Notes under the pieces: model-generated
What the model saw: the letters and a program-made list of their open reading frames with translations, nothing else
What the model was told of the DNA's origin: nothing
Database searches by the model: none
Program-made: the position numbers and the translations under genes
Part shown: piece after piece, positions 23,533-34,795 of the stretch
How the letters are laid out: the number at the start of each line of letters is the position of its first letter
How positions within the stretch are numbered: the stretch's first letter is position 1
NCBI RefSeq assembly: GCF_020520425.1
Contig: NC_079487.1
Coordinates: 111,014,141-111,078,140 of the forward strand
Length of the DNA stretch: 64,000 nt
Reading direction: 5' to 3'
Origin: Spinacia oleracea
Lineage: Eukaryota; Streptophyta; Magnoliopsida; Caryophyllales; Amaranthaceae

Positions 23533-24582
23533 ATGTTTGAAAGACTTGCTAGGGTTAAACCACCATACTTCAAGGGACAATCAGACCTTACCTTCTTAGA
23601 AAATAGGATTAGGGAGTTTGAGAAACAGTTTGAGGCTGTGAGTTGCCCTATGAGTATGAGAGTAGGTCAAGCTGTCCTTTACCTAAAAGATGAAGCCGAT
23701 CTGTGGTGGAGAGAGAATGAAACTAGGCTAAGTACTGCCGAGAGATTTAATTGGGACTCATTTGTTGTTGCATTGAGGGAAAAGTTTTATCCTCCTTTTA
23801 TTACAAAACGAAAAGCGCAGGAATTCATAAACCTTGGGATGGGGAGTATGACCATCGCTGAATATTATAGCAAATTTATAGCGTTGTCGAAGTTTACACC
23901 TGAGGTTGTAGCCATAGAGGAGATAAAGGCTCAGATGTTTGAGCAAGGGTTGACCGATGAGATCCAGTTGGAATTAGGTGGAGAAACCTTTATACCTTTA
24001 GAGAATGCGTATGAGAGAACCGCCCATATTCATGGTTTACAGTCTAGAAGGGACAAGAAAAATGTTGTTGGGGAGAAAAGAAAAGAGTTTGATGCTGGGA
24101 AAAACCGAGGGAATTTCAAGAAGAATAGAAACGTGAATAGGAATGAGAGTGGAAATGGAAATTTTCAGGGAAGAAGCAATCAGGGGCACCACAACAATTC
24201 GAACCAATCTAAGAGAGTGCATCATTGCAAGATGTGCAGTAGCAATCACCCTGGTAAGAACTGCAACGGAGAATTAGTGACCTGCAACTATTGTCAAAAA
24301 AGGGGACATAGGGAGTATGAGTGCTTCACTAAGCACAGAAAGGAACAAAATAGTAATAAAGCTGGAAACCAAGTGAGGTTTAACCAGTCTGGAGGTCAAA
24401 ATTCAAAGCCTGGAGGGGCACAAAACAATCAAGAGAACTATAATAAGCCTGCAAATGATAACAACAACCCGAATAAGGCTCCAGGAAAGTTGTACATGAT
24501 GAATCAGAATGAGGATGAACGATCTGCCGATATAGATTCTGGTACTTTTCTATTAACTCCGCGCAAGTTAAGCGTTATTTAA
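23533..24582 (+). CDS. Retrotransposon gag protein with zinc knuckles (349 aa)
   Basis: The frame has the plant gypsy-type gag core (ADLWWRENE, NWDSFVVALREKFYPP, FINLGMGSMTIAEYYSKF at residues about 55-125), a basic Asn-rich linker, then two cysteine knuckles (CKMCSSNHPGKNC and CNYCQKRGHREYEC, about 232-262). Gag packs the element RNA into particles. Near the C-end IDSGTF looks like the opening of an aspartic protease motif, after which the pol region is absent. It is the only long frame of the element. Family call is firm; whether it still works is unknown. Confidence 0.9.
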   Translation: MFERLARVKPPYFKGQSDLTFLENRIREFEKQFEAVSCPMSMRVGQAVLYLKDEADLWWRENETRLSTAERFNWDSFVVALREKFYPPFITKRKAQEFINLGMGSMTIAEYYSKFIALSKFTPEVVAIEEIKAQMFEQGLTDEIQLELGGETFIPLENAYERTAHIHGLQSRRDKKNVVGEKRKEFDAGKNRGNFKKNRNVNRNESGNGNFQGRSNQGHHNNSNQSKRVHHCKMCSSNHPGKNCNGELVTCNYCQKRGHREYECFTKHRKEQNSNKAGNQVRFNQSGGQNSKPGGAQNNQENYNKPANDNNNPNKAPGKLYMMNQNEDERSADIDSGTFLLTPRKLSVI

Positions 24583-25040
24583 TTCGTGGTGACTTGTTCT
24601 TTTGTTTCGTCATCTGTTGTGAAAAGTCTAAAGTTAGTAGTTTTAATGAAATGGGAATTTTGAAAGAGAATTCGTCGAAAGAGAATTCGTCGAAAGAGAA
24701 TTTTGAATTAGCTATTCCCTGAGGTGAGTTACGAGGGCGTAACTCGTTTTCTTTAAGGGGGTAGAATGCGATAGAAATTCGCGCTTTTTACCTATTTTTA
24801 TGGTATTTTTATGCATTTTATGCTTATTTTTAGCAACCTTTACAAGTTGATGCAAAGCAAATAGATTCTCCGCATAAGAAAAGGTGTTCATGAGTAACAC
24901 AAACAGCCTTGAGTTGGCAAAATAGTGCACTTAGGTGGCACAAATACTTCTCTAGTAAGAATAAGTTAAAAGCTTTTGGGAAAAGTGTGGGAAATTTCTT
25001 GTCAAGTTTCGGGACGAAACTTCTTTTAAGAGGGGTAGAT

Positions 25041-27964
25041 TGTAATCCCCCATAATTTTATACATTTTATTAATATATTTTAACGTATAGTTAATTATAT
25101 TTAAATAGAATTTATAAATTTTAGAAATAAATATATAATTAACGTATATTTATTTTATTTGATTACATTCTAAACATTTTAACGATTTATGAAATCAAAA
25201 ATAATTTTAGAATTTTATGTTGAAAAGAATTTGAATTACGAAAATACGTTTTTACTTAGAAAACAATCATAATCGGTTTCGAATTCAAACATAAACTCAA
25301 TTATAATCCTAGCCCAAATAACAAAGCCCAAAATAAATAACCCCAAATAAACCCATAACCCTTTCTCCTATTCAACTTCACGTGAAACAAAAATAAAAAG
25401 AGAAACAAAAGAAAACTCTCAAACCCTTGCTTCACCATTCACGTGAAAACGCACAAGACTCTCTGCTTCAGCCACCGCCGCTCCTCCTTGCTGCTATCCC
25501 TCACGCCGCCGTTCCTCTCTCCCGCCTTCACTTTCGTTGCTGCAGCCTCCCTCGCCGTCGGACCACCATCACGCCACTGGTAAGGTTTCGACCTCCTCAT
25601 CTTCTCCTTCTCCCTTATTTCTTTCTCTGTTGTTTCATCCCTTCTCCTCACTCGCAGTTTCGTTCGCAGCAACCACCACCGCGCCACCAGCCGCGCCCAT
25701 AACGATTGTTCGCCGCCGGTAAAGCACCTCCTTCCTCTCACCTCTTGCTTCGTTCTCCCCTTTCGTTGCCCTCCTTAATTGTTTTCTTGCACAGCACCAC
25801 CAACAACCATCGCGCGGACGCTGACACCCTCCGCCGTACTCCTCCGACCAGCGTCGCCGCCCACTGTTGCCGCGCCGCCCTGCCTGCCGGCCAGCAGCTT
25901 CCCTCTCCTCTCTTTTTTTGGTTAATTCTTTACCCTTTTATTTAATTAATGTAATATTTATGTTTTAATAATTTAATTAAGGTTTTCATAATTTAAATTA
26001 TTAGTTTTGATAATTTATATTTAGAATTCAGATTATATATTATAAACTAATTTATTTTCAGTTTGTTAATAATATTTAAGTTAGATTTTCAATTATGTTT
26101 ACAAATTTAATTAATGTTTTATTGGATTAAATTATAGTTTTATGGTTTAACTATAAATTTCAGATTTTATGTTTTATATAATTAAATTATTAATATTCGG
26201 ATTATGCGATTTGATTGAAATAATGGTTTTAATTATTAAAGTATGAATTTTAAGGTTTTAATGGTTGTAAATCATGGTAGGACGATTGTGGTTTATTAAA
26301 TTTATTGTTTCGATGTTCTAAGAACGTAAATTGGCCTTGGTGAAGTTTTTAAATGAGTTCATATTGCTGAAAATTTAAAGTACGATGTTTGCAAAGAGTT
26401 TTCAACGAATTTCAATCACTAATTCAATAATTATGATGCTAGGAAACCAAATATTCAAGTTTCGATATTGAAAAATGTTCTAATTATGTTTAGGAAGGGT
26501 TTGAAGCTCCCTAATGTTGTTGAAAATTCAATATGAATTGATATGAGTCTATATTGGTTGTTGTTAGGTGGAGAATTCTCCGTAGGCGACTTTTGAATTA
26601 TTAAAGTGGTCTTGCAGTTTGTTTACACAAGGTACGTACATACCTGCGTGCTTGGAATGTGTGCTAATTGTTGAAATCATGTTGATATTATTGTTGAACT
26701 TGGTGATGTTGATATTATAGACAAACTTGGTTATATGGAATGTGCATGTTTAATACTGTTGGACAAACTTATTGAACTTATTTTGCACTATAGGAACTGT
26801 AACATGTTAGTATGGATGTTTGATACAAACATGTTGGTTGGGAACACTAGATTATTCTATATGATTGGGTTGGATCAATTGGTTGTTGTTCCCTTTCTAT
26901 CTTTTCACTACTTTATAAGGGCGGAGGACCTTGTTTAGTAAGTTGAAACTCTATGCCCATATACAGGGTTGCTCATGGTTAAAGGAAAGGTTGGTTAAGT
27001 TGGAATGAGTCTTGATTGATGCTTTTATGATCACTCACTTAATTCCAAGATAAAAACAGTTGTGAACAAATGTGAATTGTCTGTCTTATGTAATGGTTGA
27101 GTCATAACGGAATCTCAATTTGTAAATCATGTAAAGTGAAACTGAATAGCAATAGCTTTAGACTGTGCACGTCTGAAGTGACGGACAAACAGGAGTTGGG
27201 GTTCATGGTGGTAGCCCATGGCCTTTTCTGGGACCGGATTGATCACCGTGTCCTATTTTTATTTAAACGTTCCTCGATATCGCAGGTCACCGAGGTTACG
27301 GAGTCGCGCCCGTACCTCGTCTTCCTTAGTAAAGACTTCTGGATGGTCAACTCGGTCCATTGTCTATTTCAACTAAAATAATATTATGGTTATTAAGCCT
27401 AGCTTAGTCTAGTCAAGTATAATCGTCAATTTATTATGTTTTGTCTGTCCTTACTTATATTTATTAGTATCATGTTAGGGTTGTTGGTTTGATAGTATCA
27501 TGCTAGGATTGTTGTTGTTTTAGTATGTAGTACTCAGCTTTGCTGATTACGTGCTTGTTTGTGTGTGTTGATCATGGCTATGCCTTATTGATCCTGTGAT
27601 GACCCATCTTTGGTGAGCAGTCTTTAAGGATCAATAAGCGTTGACCATCTACAGATTTGAAGATGATGCATCATTGGGATCGGGATTAGAGAGCTTGTAG
27701 TTCTATTCGTTTAATTAAGTGATTTAATTTGTTAACTTGGATTTGAAATTTGTCGTACCATTCGTATTTCCTTAATTCAGTTAAATGGGTTTGGACCTAA
27801 TATGTAATAGATTATTTATGAACCTAAAAGTTAGTTTTATGTTTTCCGCTGCAAAATTCTGAATAAGCCGATACGTTTTCACACGGGCGATAATGCCTTG
27901 ATAATTCTCTACGTTTTATATTAAAAGGTTATTTTAGAAAAGAGGGAATTGTCGGGGTGTTACA
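25041..27964 (+). repeat. Right LTR of the gag-only retrotransposon
   Basis: 2924 bases, same ends and same length as the left LTR, followed at once by the AAAAC duplication and the last CG of the Mutator-like host element. The frames inside repeat those of the left LTR. Confidence 0.93.
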
Positions 27965-28271
27965 AAAACCGTATATTTTATTAAGAAAAAATCTGTCCTG
28001 TCCAAAATCGGGTTTTAACCGGACCGGATCGGACCGGGCCGAAGACCGGAAATTAATATTTCTCGACCCGAAGACCGGACCGATTGCCTTCGGTCCGGTC
28101 CGGTCCGGTCCGGGTTGGTCCGATCCGGTCCAGTCCATTTTTCGGTCCGGATCAAATTTTGCACACCCCTATCTATCACTGCCCAAACAAATGAATGGGA
28201 AAAATATCTAAGAATTCCCACACACAAATTTCCTTTCCACCATTCCCACATACCAAGCGCCTCCTAAGGGA

Positions 28272-29520
28272 ACTGTTGAGATCATTAGATTAATTGATCT
28301 TTTGGTGTTCCCTGTAGAATAGTGTATAGTGCCCTCGTTTAAATTTAAATTAACCAATTATATTAAATATATAATTAATGCCAAGATTTAAGGGAAAATT
28401 TTAATGCAAATTTGTAATCTATGTTATTTTTCCTAAGGGAGTAATGGGAGCAATCTAATTGGAAAAAGTCAAAATAAGATTATTTAGTAAGAACAATCAT
28501 CATAAAAGATGTGAATAATATGTGTAGTGTTCACTTTTCAGGATTAGAATTAAATACAAAGTACTAAAACGCATCAAATTACACACTAAAATGTAGTATT
28601 CACTTTTCAAGATTAGTAGCAAACAATATGAGTACATATTAAGTATGCACAAGATATGTAGGGGGGGAAAGCTACGTTTTACTGGGTAAAAGAATAGTGT
28701 TCAATACAAAATACTAAAATGCAGTCAATCATGCTCTGAATAATTGTACACTGAAGATGTAGGAGCACCAAAAAATGTACAGTAATAAGGTAGAGTATGT
28801 TGGTAAAATATATATAGTTATAGAGTTCTATATTGGACGACAACAAAGATGAAGATACGCAAGATCGGAGGTCAAAACTAATATCTTGGTTATTAAGGGG
28901 AAATCAATAGAGTAGATGATTTGGTTTTATAGGTTATGTTTCGACCTTGCACATCACATTTTAGGTTGTTTAACTACTAAAATAAAATAAGTACTTCAAC
29001 ATGTTTCAATGTACCCTAAATAATCTTCTGATTTTGAGTAGCTCGTATTGAGTTTAAAATTAAAGGAAATTTTGTTTATGTTTATGTAGCTAGCCTAATA
29101 GACGTAATCGACACATGGAAGAATAATTCTTAACTTTCGGAGCCAAAGATTTTTCGTGGTGGTTGGGTGCTACCAACACCAATTGAATATATCCAGAACA
29201 TTCCTATAATGTAAGTTATTGTGTTGGATATCGATTGAGCAAACAAGTGCACGTGGTTAGGCGATATGTTGCAAGCAAAATATAAAAGTGAAACACATTA
29301 TTTTATATGTTTACCTGATTTATATTGGTACTAGAATTTAGATTTTCCGTCAAGTAAGGGCACGAGGATTACATTCTTTTCACTATTTAGATGTTTGGTT
29401 CATGTTGAGATTGATGATGTGATTGATGTCTAATTTTGTTTAGATGACTTTGTGAATAGTTTCACGAGTGATGATTAGTCACTTTGTTGTAATTACACAA
29501 TTCTAATTTTGATATATACT
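28272..29520. other. AT-rich intergenic sequence, no gene seen
   Basis: No coding frame of note. The stretch is probably old transposon debris, since it ends in a Helitron-like 3' terminus just to the right, but I could not find a matching Helitron 5' end. Confidence 0.5.
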
Positions 29521-29523
29521 CTC

Positions 29524-29550
29524 GCACGCATCGCTTGCTTATAAGACTAG
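29524..29550 (+). mobile_element. Helitron-like 3' terminus
   Basis: GCACGC-ATC-GCTTGC (29524-29538) forms a short hairpin with one mismatch, followed 8 bases later by CTAG (29547-29550) and T. That is the plant Helitron 3' signature: hairpin, short AT-rich spacer, CTRR, insertion before T. The element would extend to the left; its 5' end was not identified. Confidence 0.5.
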
Positions 29551-29998
29551 TCATACAGTATTTGAGTTTGATTTGTTGAAAATAATTCGAGGTCATATTT
29601 TGTATTTGTTATTGTTTAAGAATAAACTCTTTGAGTAATTTACTCAATTTGTATAAACTTGAACTTTTTTTTTTTGTATTTCACCTAATTTATTTTTTTA
29701 ATTATAAATTATACATTGGGTTACAAATATGTTAGGAGGGAAGACATATTTGGTTAGCTAAAAAGTACAATGTTTTTTGCCTATTTTTTTTTCCTATTCT
29801 TAACAATTCTATGTATACTTTGAATAATTCTATATAAAAAAAAACTTCTATGGAGTATATGATTTGACTATAAAAAGAAATTTTAAAATAAATTGTTGGT
29901 ATTATAAATGGTTACATTAACATTGGACATTAAAGTTTTAACATTAATAGAACATATTCTTTTTTGATTTATTTAGAGTTATAAGCTGATGAATTGAA

Positions 29999-30130
29999 GT
30001 AGTGGTTAAAATATTACATCAATGGAAGAGAAATCATGAGTTTGAGCAATGATACCGTCAACATTTTTTGTGAGGTAACAATATGTCTAATGTGTCTCAC
30101 GAGTCACGGCATGACGCCTTGTCATTTGCC
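29999..30130 (+). repeat. Possible tRNA-derived SINE head
   Basis: TAGTGGTTAAAAT (29999-30011) resembles a worn pol III A box, and GAGTTTGAGCA (30038-30048) a worn B box, at the usual spacing of about 30-40 bases. There is no clear poly-A or poly-T tail, and target duplications were not found, so this is a weak call. Confidence 0.25.
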
Positions 30131-30548
30131 AAATATTGGCGACACGGAATATCATGCATTTGCTAAATAGTAGAGATACAATTTGTAAGAAAACTCATAC
30201 CTACGTCTTGAGAATGTTAATTCAGCTAAAGAATCTCATTTTCTTTCATAAATCCTCATTATCATTTGTGGGGTTGTGTTGGCTGAAGATGCTTATATAT
30301 GTAGAAAATCTTAAGTGTGAAGATGAATTCCGTTATTGTTCCGGTATGGATTAGGAACAATTGGAGAGGTCTTACTGCTTGCCTTATCTACTTCCTGCTG
30401 ATTGTATTTTTCATAGATAACACTGGTAAGCTACCTCAGGGATGATTCTAGAATTCCCCCTCCGATGCTTAAATTAGAGATTATAGAGAGTATAAGATTA
30501 TGGTTGGGTGAAAAGATTAGGATTACAACCTTTTACAATAAATGAGGT

Positions 30549-30661
<113 letters not shown>

Positions 30662-31080
30662 ATAACGACATGTTGCCTTTCCCTTCATGGATGACATGTT
30701 GCCACCGATCTTATCCCAGCGCTGGTAAGAGTTGTTAATCGGCTGGTAGGAAAGTTTCTTGTATTATGGTTGTTGACTTTTTCACAAAATAAGGGTGTTA
30801 CCAGCGGGCTGCTATCACACCCGTACAACTAGCCCTGTCAAAGTGAGTGTAACAATTCTTGAATCGACGTGCTTGCTCTGATAGAAAAGCACGTCTCCCT
30901 ACAACTATCCTCCGAATATGTGTGTTTTGGATGCTGGTACTGGTAAGATGAATTCTGAAACACTGCTTTTTTACTAGCCCCTTTCAGAATTATTTCGCTA
31001 CTTGTGCATGTGACAGGTTACACAGATTACAACATGCCGAAATTATGGTATATATTGCACTGATTGTCTTTGTTAATTAT

Positions 31081-31190
31081 TTGCTGACTAGCCCCCTTGA
31101 ATTATTTTTTGACTAGTCCTCTTGAATTCTTTTGCTGACTAGTCCCCTTGATTTCTTTTTCTGACTAGCCCCCTTGAATTATGCTGACTA
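31081..31190. repeat. Degenerate minisatellite, about 4 units of 26-28 bp
   Basis: Units of the form TGCTGACTAGCCCCCTTGAA plus TTATTTT repeat about four times with small changes; a related word lies at about 30975. It is in the leader of the old LTR element. Confidence 0.8.
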
Positions 31191-31794
31191 CAGACTTTGA
31201 GCCTTTTTTAAATTTGACTGAATTTAAAATTCAAAAAATTTCACTTTTGACCGCCCATTATTTCTGATATGTGGTGTTACATTGGGTTTGCTGCGACACG
31301 CATCACTCGTCCCCTATTTTCAATGGTTACGATGCGAGTGAGTCGCTTCACCTTCTGCTAACTGTCAAATACGAGACCCTTGGGTTTCCTTTTTGACTAT
31401 ATAACCCTCTTTTACTTATTTTACCCCCTCTTTACTTTCTATCTTCTCCATTCACTTTCTCTTCTGAACTTTCTGCAAACCTCATTCCTTGCGTATTTTC
31501 TCCTGTTGCTTCGATTGTGTTTCTGCCGTAGATTATTTAGAAAACTCTACTCCATTTCTCGATTGTCACCTGGGCTGCCCGAGTTGTTTGCGCCGTATCT
31601 TGTTACGAATCGCTTACTGCATTCAAGGTATTTCCTTAACCTTCTCTTGCTTTCTTCTCTCGTATGTTTTACTATTTTTTGGTAGTATGTCGTGTAAAAT
31701 GGATAATGAAAACGTCCCGAGTGATTATGGGTTTGATGATAATGCTCGGGGTTCCCCAAGATCTATTTGTAATAATTCTATTGAAGTTGATGTT

Positions 31795-33494
31795 TGATAG
31801 GCTGTCGTACACCCGTCAAAAATAAAATCCTAACGAAACCTCCTAACAATGTAGTAGGGTAAGCAGGGTCGAATCCACAGAGAGATGGCTATTTAAATCT
31901 AGCTTTCAAGGTATGGCGAAACTAACAATGTCACGAAATTTAGGATTGAATGGTTAAAGTAAAATAAAGGAAAATAAACTAAAAGATCTAGGGCAATGGT
32001 TCACCATGTTTATAGTTCAAAATCAATCAAAACATCATCAACAATTCAAGTATTCAGAGTATCTAGAGCACTAGTTAATCCTACGGTCGGGTCTTAACGC
32101 TCTCAATTCAACATATGCAGTACGGTCGCTAACATAATCAGAATTGCTAGTTGTAGGTAAGCTTCTAAAATTTGATCTTTCGATTCTAAATCCTATTAGC
32201 ATGATTTAATCAAACAATTGATCAGATTGCAAAGATTAACAATATAAACCTAATCAACTAGAAATATCAATGAATAATCAAACCATCAACAATAATAATA
32301 AGGATTCATAATATAAACATGGATTCCCAAACCCTAGAAAGCGAACTACTCAATCATGAAACAAACAATGAAAACCAAATCTAAGAATGAAAACATAATT
32401 AAAAGCAATAAATAAAATAAAGAGAAAATTCGATAATACCTCAAAGAGTTACATTAATGGAGTTTGAAGAAAATCTAGGGTTCATGAAGGAGAAGAGAAA
32501 AAGAACGTGAAAGAGGAGTTCTAAGGGAATTGAAAACGTAAAGGAAAATAAAAAGCATGAGGGAAAAATAATTCCCTTCAAGTATTTATAGTTTTCTATT
32601 TTCTAAAATAAAAAGTAAATTTAAGAAAATAAAGTAGAAGTCGTCAATGATTGGTCGATGGCGTGATGACGTGGCGATGAAAAACCCGACGGCGAGAGAG
32701 ACGTACGCAATGTGGTATTCGTCGACTTGGGCGCACTGTGGGCGCAGCCTTGCGCTGTGAGCAGGCCAGCAACCGCTTAGTGAAGCATGAGTGAGATGTG
32801 GGCGCAACGATGTTGCTGTGGGCGCAGCACTTGGGCTGTGGGCGCATCGAAGAAGAAAATGTGCGCTGTGGGCGCAGCACATCGCTGTGAGCAGGTCAGG
32901 CGCTTGGAAATGCTAGCGAGGGAGTGATGTGGGCGCAGCGCGCTCAGGTACCTCGCAGCTAGGGGGATGTGGGCGCATCGTTGTGAGATGAGGGCGCAGC
33001 GTTGTGGGCTGTGGGCGCATCTCACATTCGTGTCACCTTTGTTTATGTCATAACTCTCGTTCTACAATGCCCCTAGGGACGTGTGACCTATCGTTGGAAA
33101 GCTCTTTAAGTCTACTTTCTAGCCCAATCAAAATCGTCTCATTTCGATATGTAGAACTTGAGATATCATCAAAAGAGTGAACGCTTGTCCGATTTGATGC
33201 TTAGAAAAATAACGTTTAGCTTCATTGTTGACTCAAGATTATTTCTAGAGACATGTAGTGATCCTCAAGTCAACATCCCATCCGTTCATCATCCAAATCA
33301 ACTATGAACACTCCGAAAGCATCCAAATGATCATAAAATCACCTGAAATATTAAAGAAAACACAAACGGGGCGTAATAGAGTACAATAACGACAACTTAT
33401 GCAAATGTGACTCTAAATGCAACTAAAATGAGACGAATGCCTAGAAATGCAACCTAAAAGCGCCTAAAATACCCTATACAAATAAGATTCATCA
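31795..33494. mobile_element. Solo LTR, 1.7 kb, inserted in the old LTR element
   Basis: It begins TGATAGGCTGTCGTACAC and ends AATAAGATTCATCA, with exact 5-base flanks ATGTT (31790-31794 and 33495-33499). No coding sequence, primer site or second LTR is present, so it looks like a solo LTR left by recombination; a small non-coding LTR element is the alternative. The early phrase CAGGGTCGAATCCACAGAGA is familiar from plant gypsy LTRs, so that class is a guess. Around 32720-33020 lies a GC-rich repeat zone. Confidence 0.75.
32725..33020. repeat. GTGGGCGCA minisatellite inside the solo LTR
   Basis: The word GCTGTGGGCGCAGC and variants (GTGGGCGCATC, GTGAGCAGG) recur about a dozen times at irregular 20-35-base steps. 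The stretch is GC-rich in an AT-rich LTR. Minus-strand frames here (32586-32882 and others) are Cys/Ala/His-rich read-throughs of the repeat. Confidence 0.85.
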
Positions 33495-34795
33495 ATGTTG
33501 ACGGTACTGAAGGGCCGACCACCTCTGGGAATATAGAGTCGCCTCCTCACAACGCTGCTGATGACTGATGAGTTGCGGTCCCGCAGTCTCCATCAGGTAC
33601 GAGCCAATGTACAACGTGATTTGTATCCCCATGTTCATAATATTTTGACTCTGTGCCGGTATTGGATGTTCTTCTAATTGCTACAAAGTATCATCTCCGA
33701 TCTTGGTAGCAATTTCTAGATCATGTCGGCCCTGGATATGCTCAGTATGGAACTAACGCTTGTAATGTTTATGTTTCTTATAACCAGGATGTTGTTAGGA
33801 GTTCGCATTTAGAAAACGTTGTCGGTAACAGTCATGCGACTGGTGAAAATATAGAGGATTCCGGTGCAGAAGAAAATATAGAGGAGGGTGAGGGGTCCGG
33901 TGACTCAATTTTAGAGTATGGTGAGGATGAGCTGGAAGAATTGTGGTATGACGGGGAAGATGTTGCTGCTATCTGTGAGCAAGTTATGAGGGAGGGTGCG
34001 TTGGATGTAGAGCCTGACTTCGAGGATGATGATGAAGAACATAAAATTCCTTGTCCTTCTGATGCGACTAGTGAGATTGCGACTACCAAGATCCTAACAG
34101 TCTGCCGGAACAAGGTTGTTAAGGATGATCATCCCCGCTGGGTGAAGGAGTATCTCACACTTCCTGGCGGATACCGATTGGTGGTTCCCGGTGATGGTAG
34201 TGTGATTGGTGATTGCCCCAATGACCATACTGCTGTTTATGTCCACCATTATGATTACGGCCTCCTATTCCCTTTACACCCCTATTTGGCAAAGATTTTG
34301 AGAGCCTGTAACTTTTGTCTTGCTCAGATCATCCCTCCTTCTAGCGCCCATTGTTCCAGTATGGATTATGAATTGTTGGATCGAGAGGTCCTGCTGCTTG
34401 CCTTAACTACTTCCTGTTGATTGTATTATGCACAGATAACACTGGTAAGCTACTATCGGGGGTAGTTCGAGGATTCCCCCTTCGATGCTTAAGTCAGAGA
34501 TTATAGAGAGTATAAGATTATGGTTGGGTGAAATGATTGGGATTACGTACCTTTTATAATAAATGAGGTCCATATATATAGGCACCGGTCGGATGTACGA
34601 ACAATATGGGTCATACCCATAAGATAGCGACCCGTTGACTTCCCCTTTATGGATGACTTGTTGCCACCGATCTCATCCCAGTGCTGGTAAGGGGATGTTG
34701 ATCAGTTAATAGGAAAGTTGCTCGTATTATGATTGTTAACCATTTCACAAAATAAGGGTGTTGCCAACGGGCTGATATCACACCCATACAGTTAC

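Larger units (their letters stand above)
18308..27964 (+). mobile_element. Gag-only LTR retrotransposon (TR-GAG-like, Ty3/gypsy-type gag), young
   Basis: Two LTRs of 2924 bases each (18308-21231 and 25041-27964) begin TGTAATCCCCC and end GGGGTGTTACA. Target duplication AAAAC lies at 18303-18307 and 27965-27969. Every frame in the left LTR recurs in the right one exactly 6733 bases on with identical translation, so the copies look identical or nearly so and the insertion is recent. A primer-site-like TGGTATC follows the left LTR and a purine run (AAGAGGGGTAGA) precedes the right one. The 3.8-kb interior holds a gag frame but no reverse transcriptase, RNase H or integrase, so the element must depend on enzymes from a relative. 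Apart from the missing pol it looks structurally whole. Confidence 0.93.
16330..27971. mobile_element. Mutator-like (Pack-MULE type) element with captured RPA70 fragment, interrupted
   Basis: Long inverted ends begin CGGTTTTTTCATGAAATG and share CAATAATGCACCAAATACCC and AATCACATAATATACCCC over at least 100 bases (left 16330-16440; right about 18190-18307 plus 27970-27971). The flanks 16321-16329 and 27972-27980 are both TATATTTTA, a perfect 9-base duplication as made by Mutator transposases. It has no transposase; its cargo is a 5'-UTR-like stretch and a piece of a replication protein A large-subunit gene. An LTR retrotransposon inserted two bases from the right tip, so the last CG of the element lies beyond it. 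Confidence 0.88.
16012..28171. mobile_element. hAT-type MITE split by nested insertions
   Basis: Left end TAGGGGTGTTCATCGGTCC (16012) and inverted right end TAGGGGTGTGCAAAATTTG (read inward from 28171) are hAT-style. Flanks TCCATCAC (16004-16011) and TCTATCAC (28172-28179) form an 8-base target duplication with one change. Near both ends GGACCGG/CCGGTCC words repeat many times, the usual subterminal pattern. Only 16012-16329 and about 27981-28171 belong to it, roughly 0.5 kb in all; everything between is a Mutator-like element and, inside that, an LTR retrotransposon. Confidence 0.85.
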
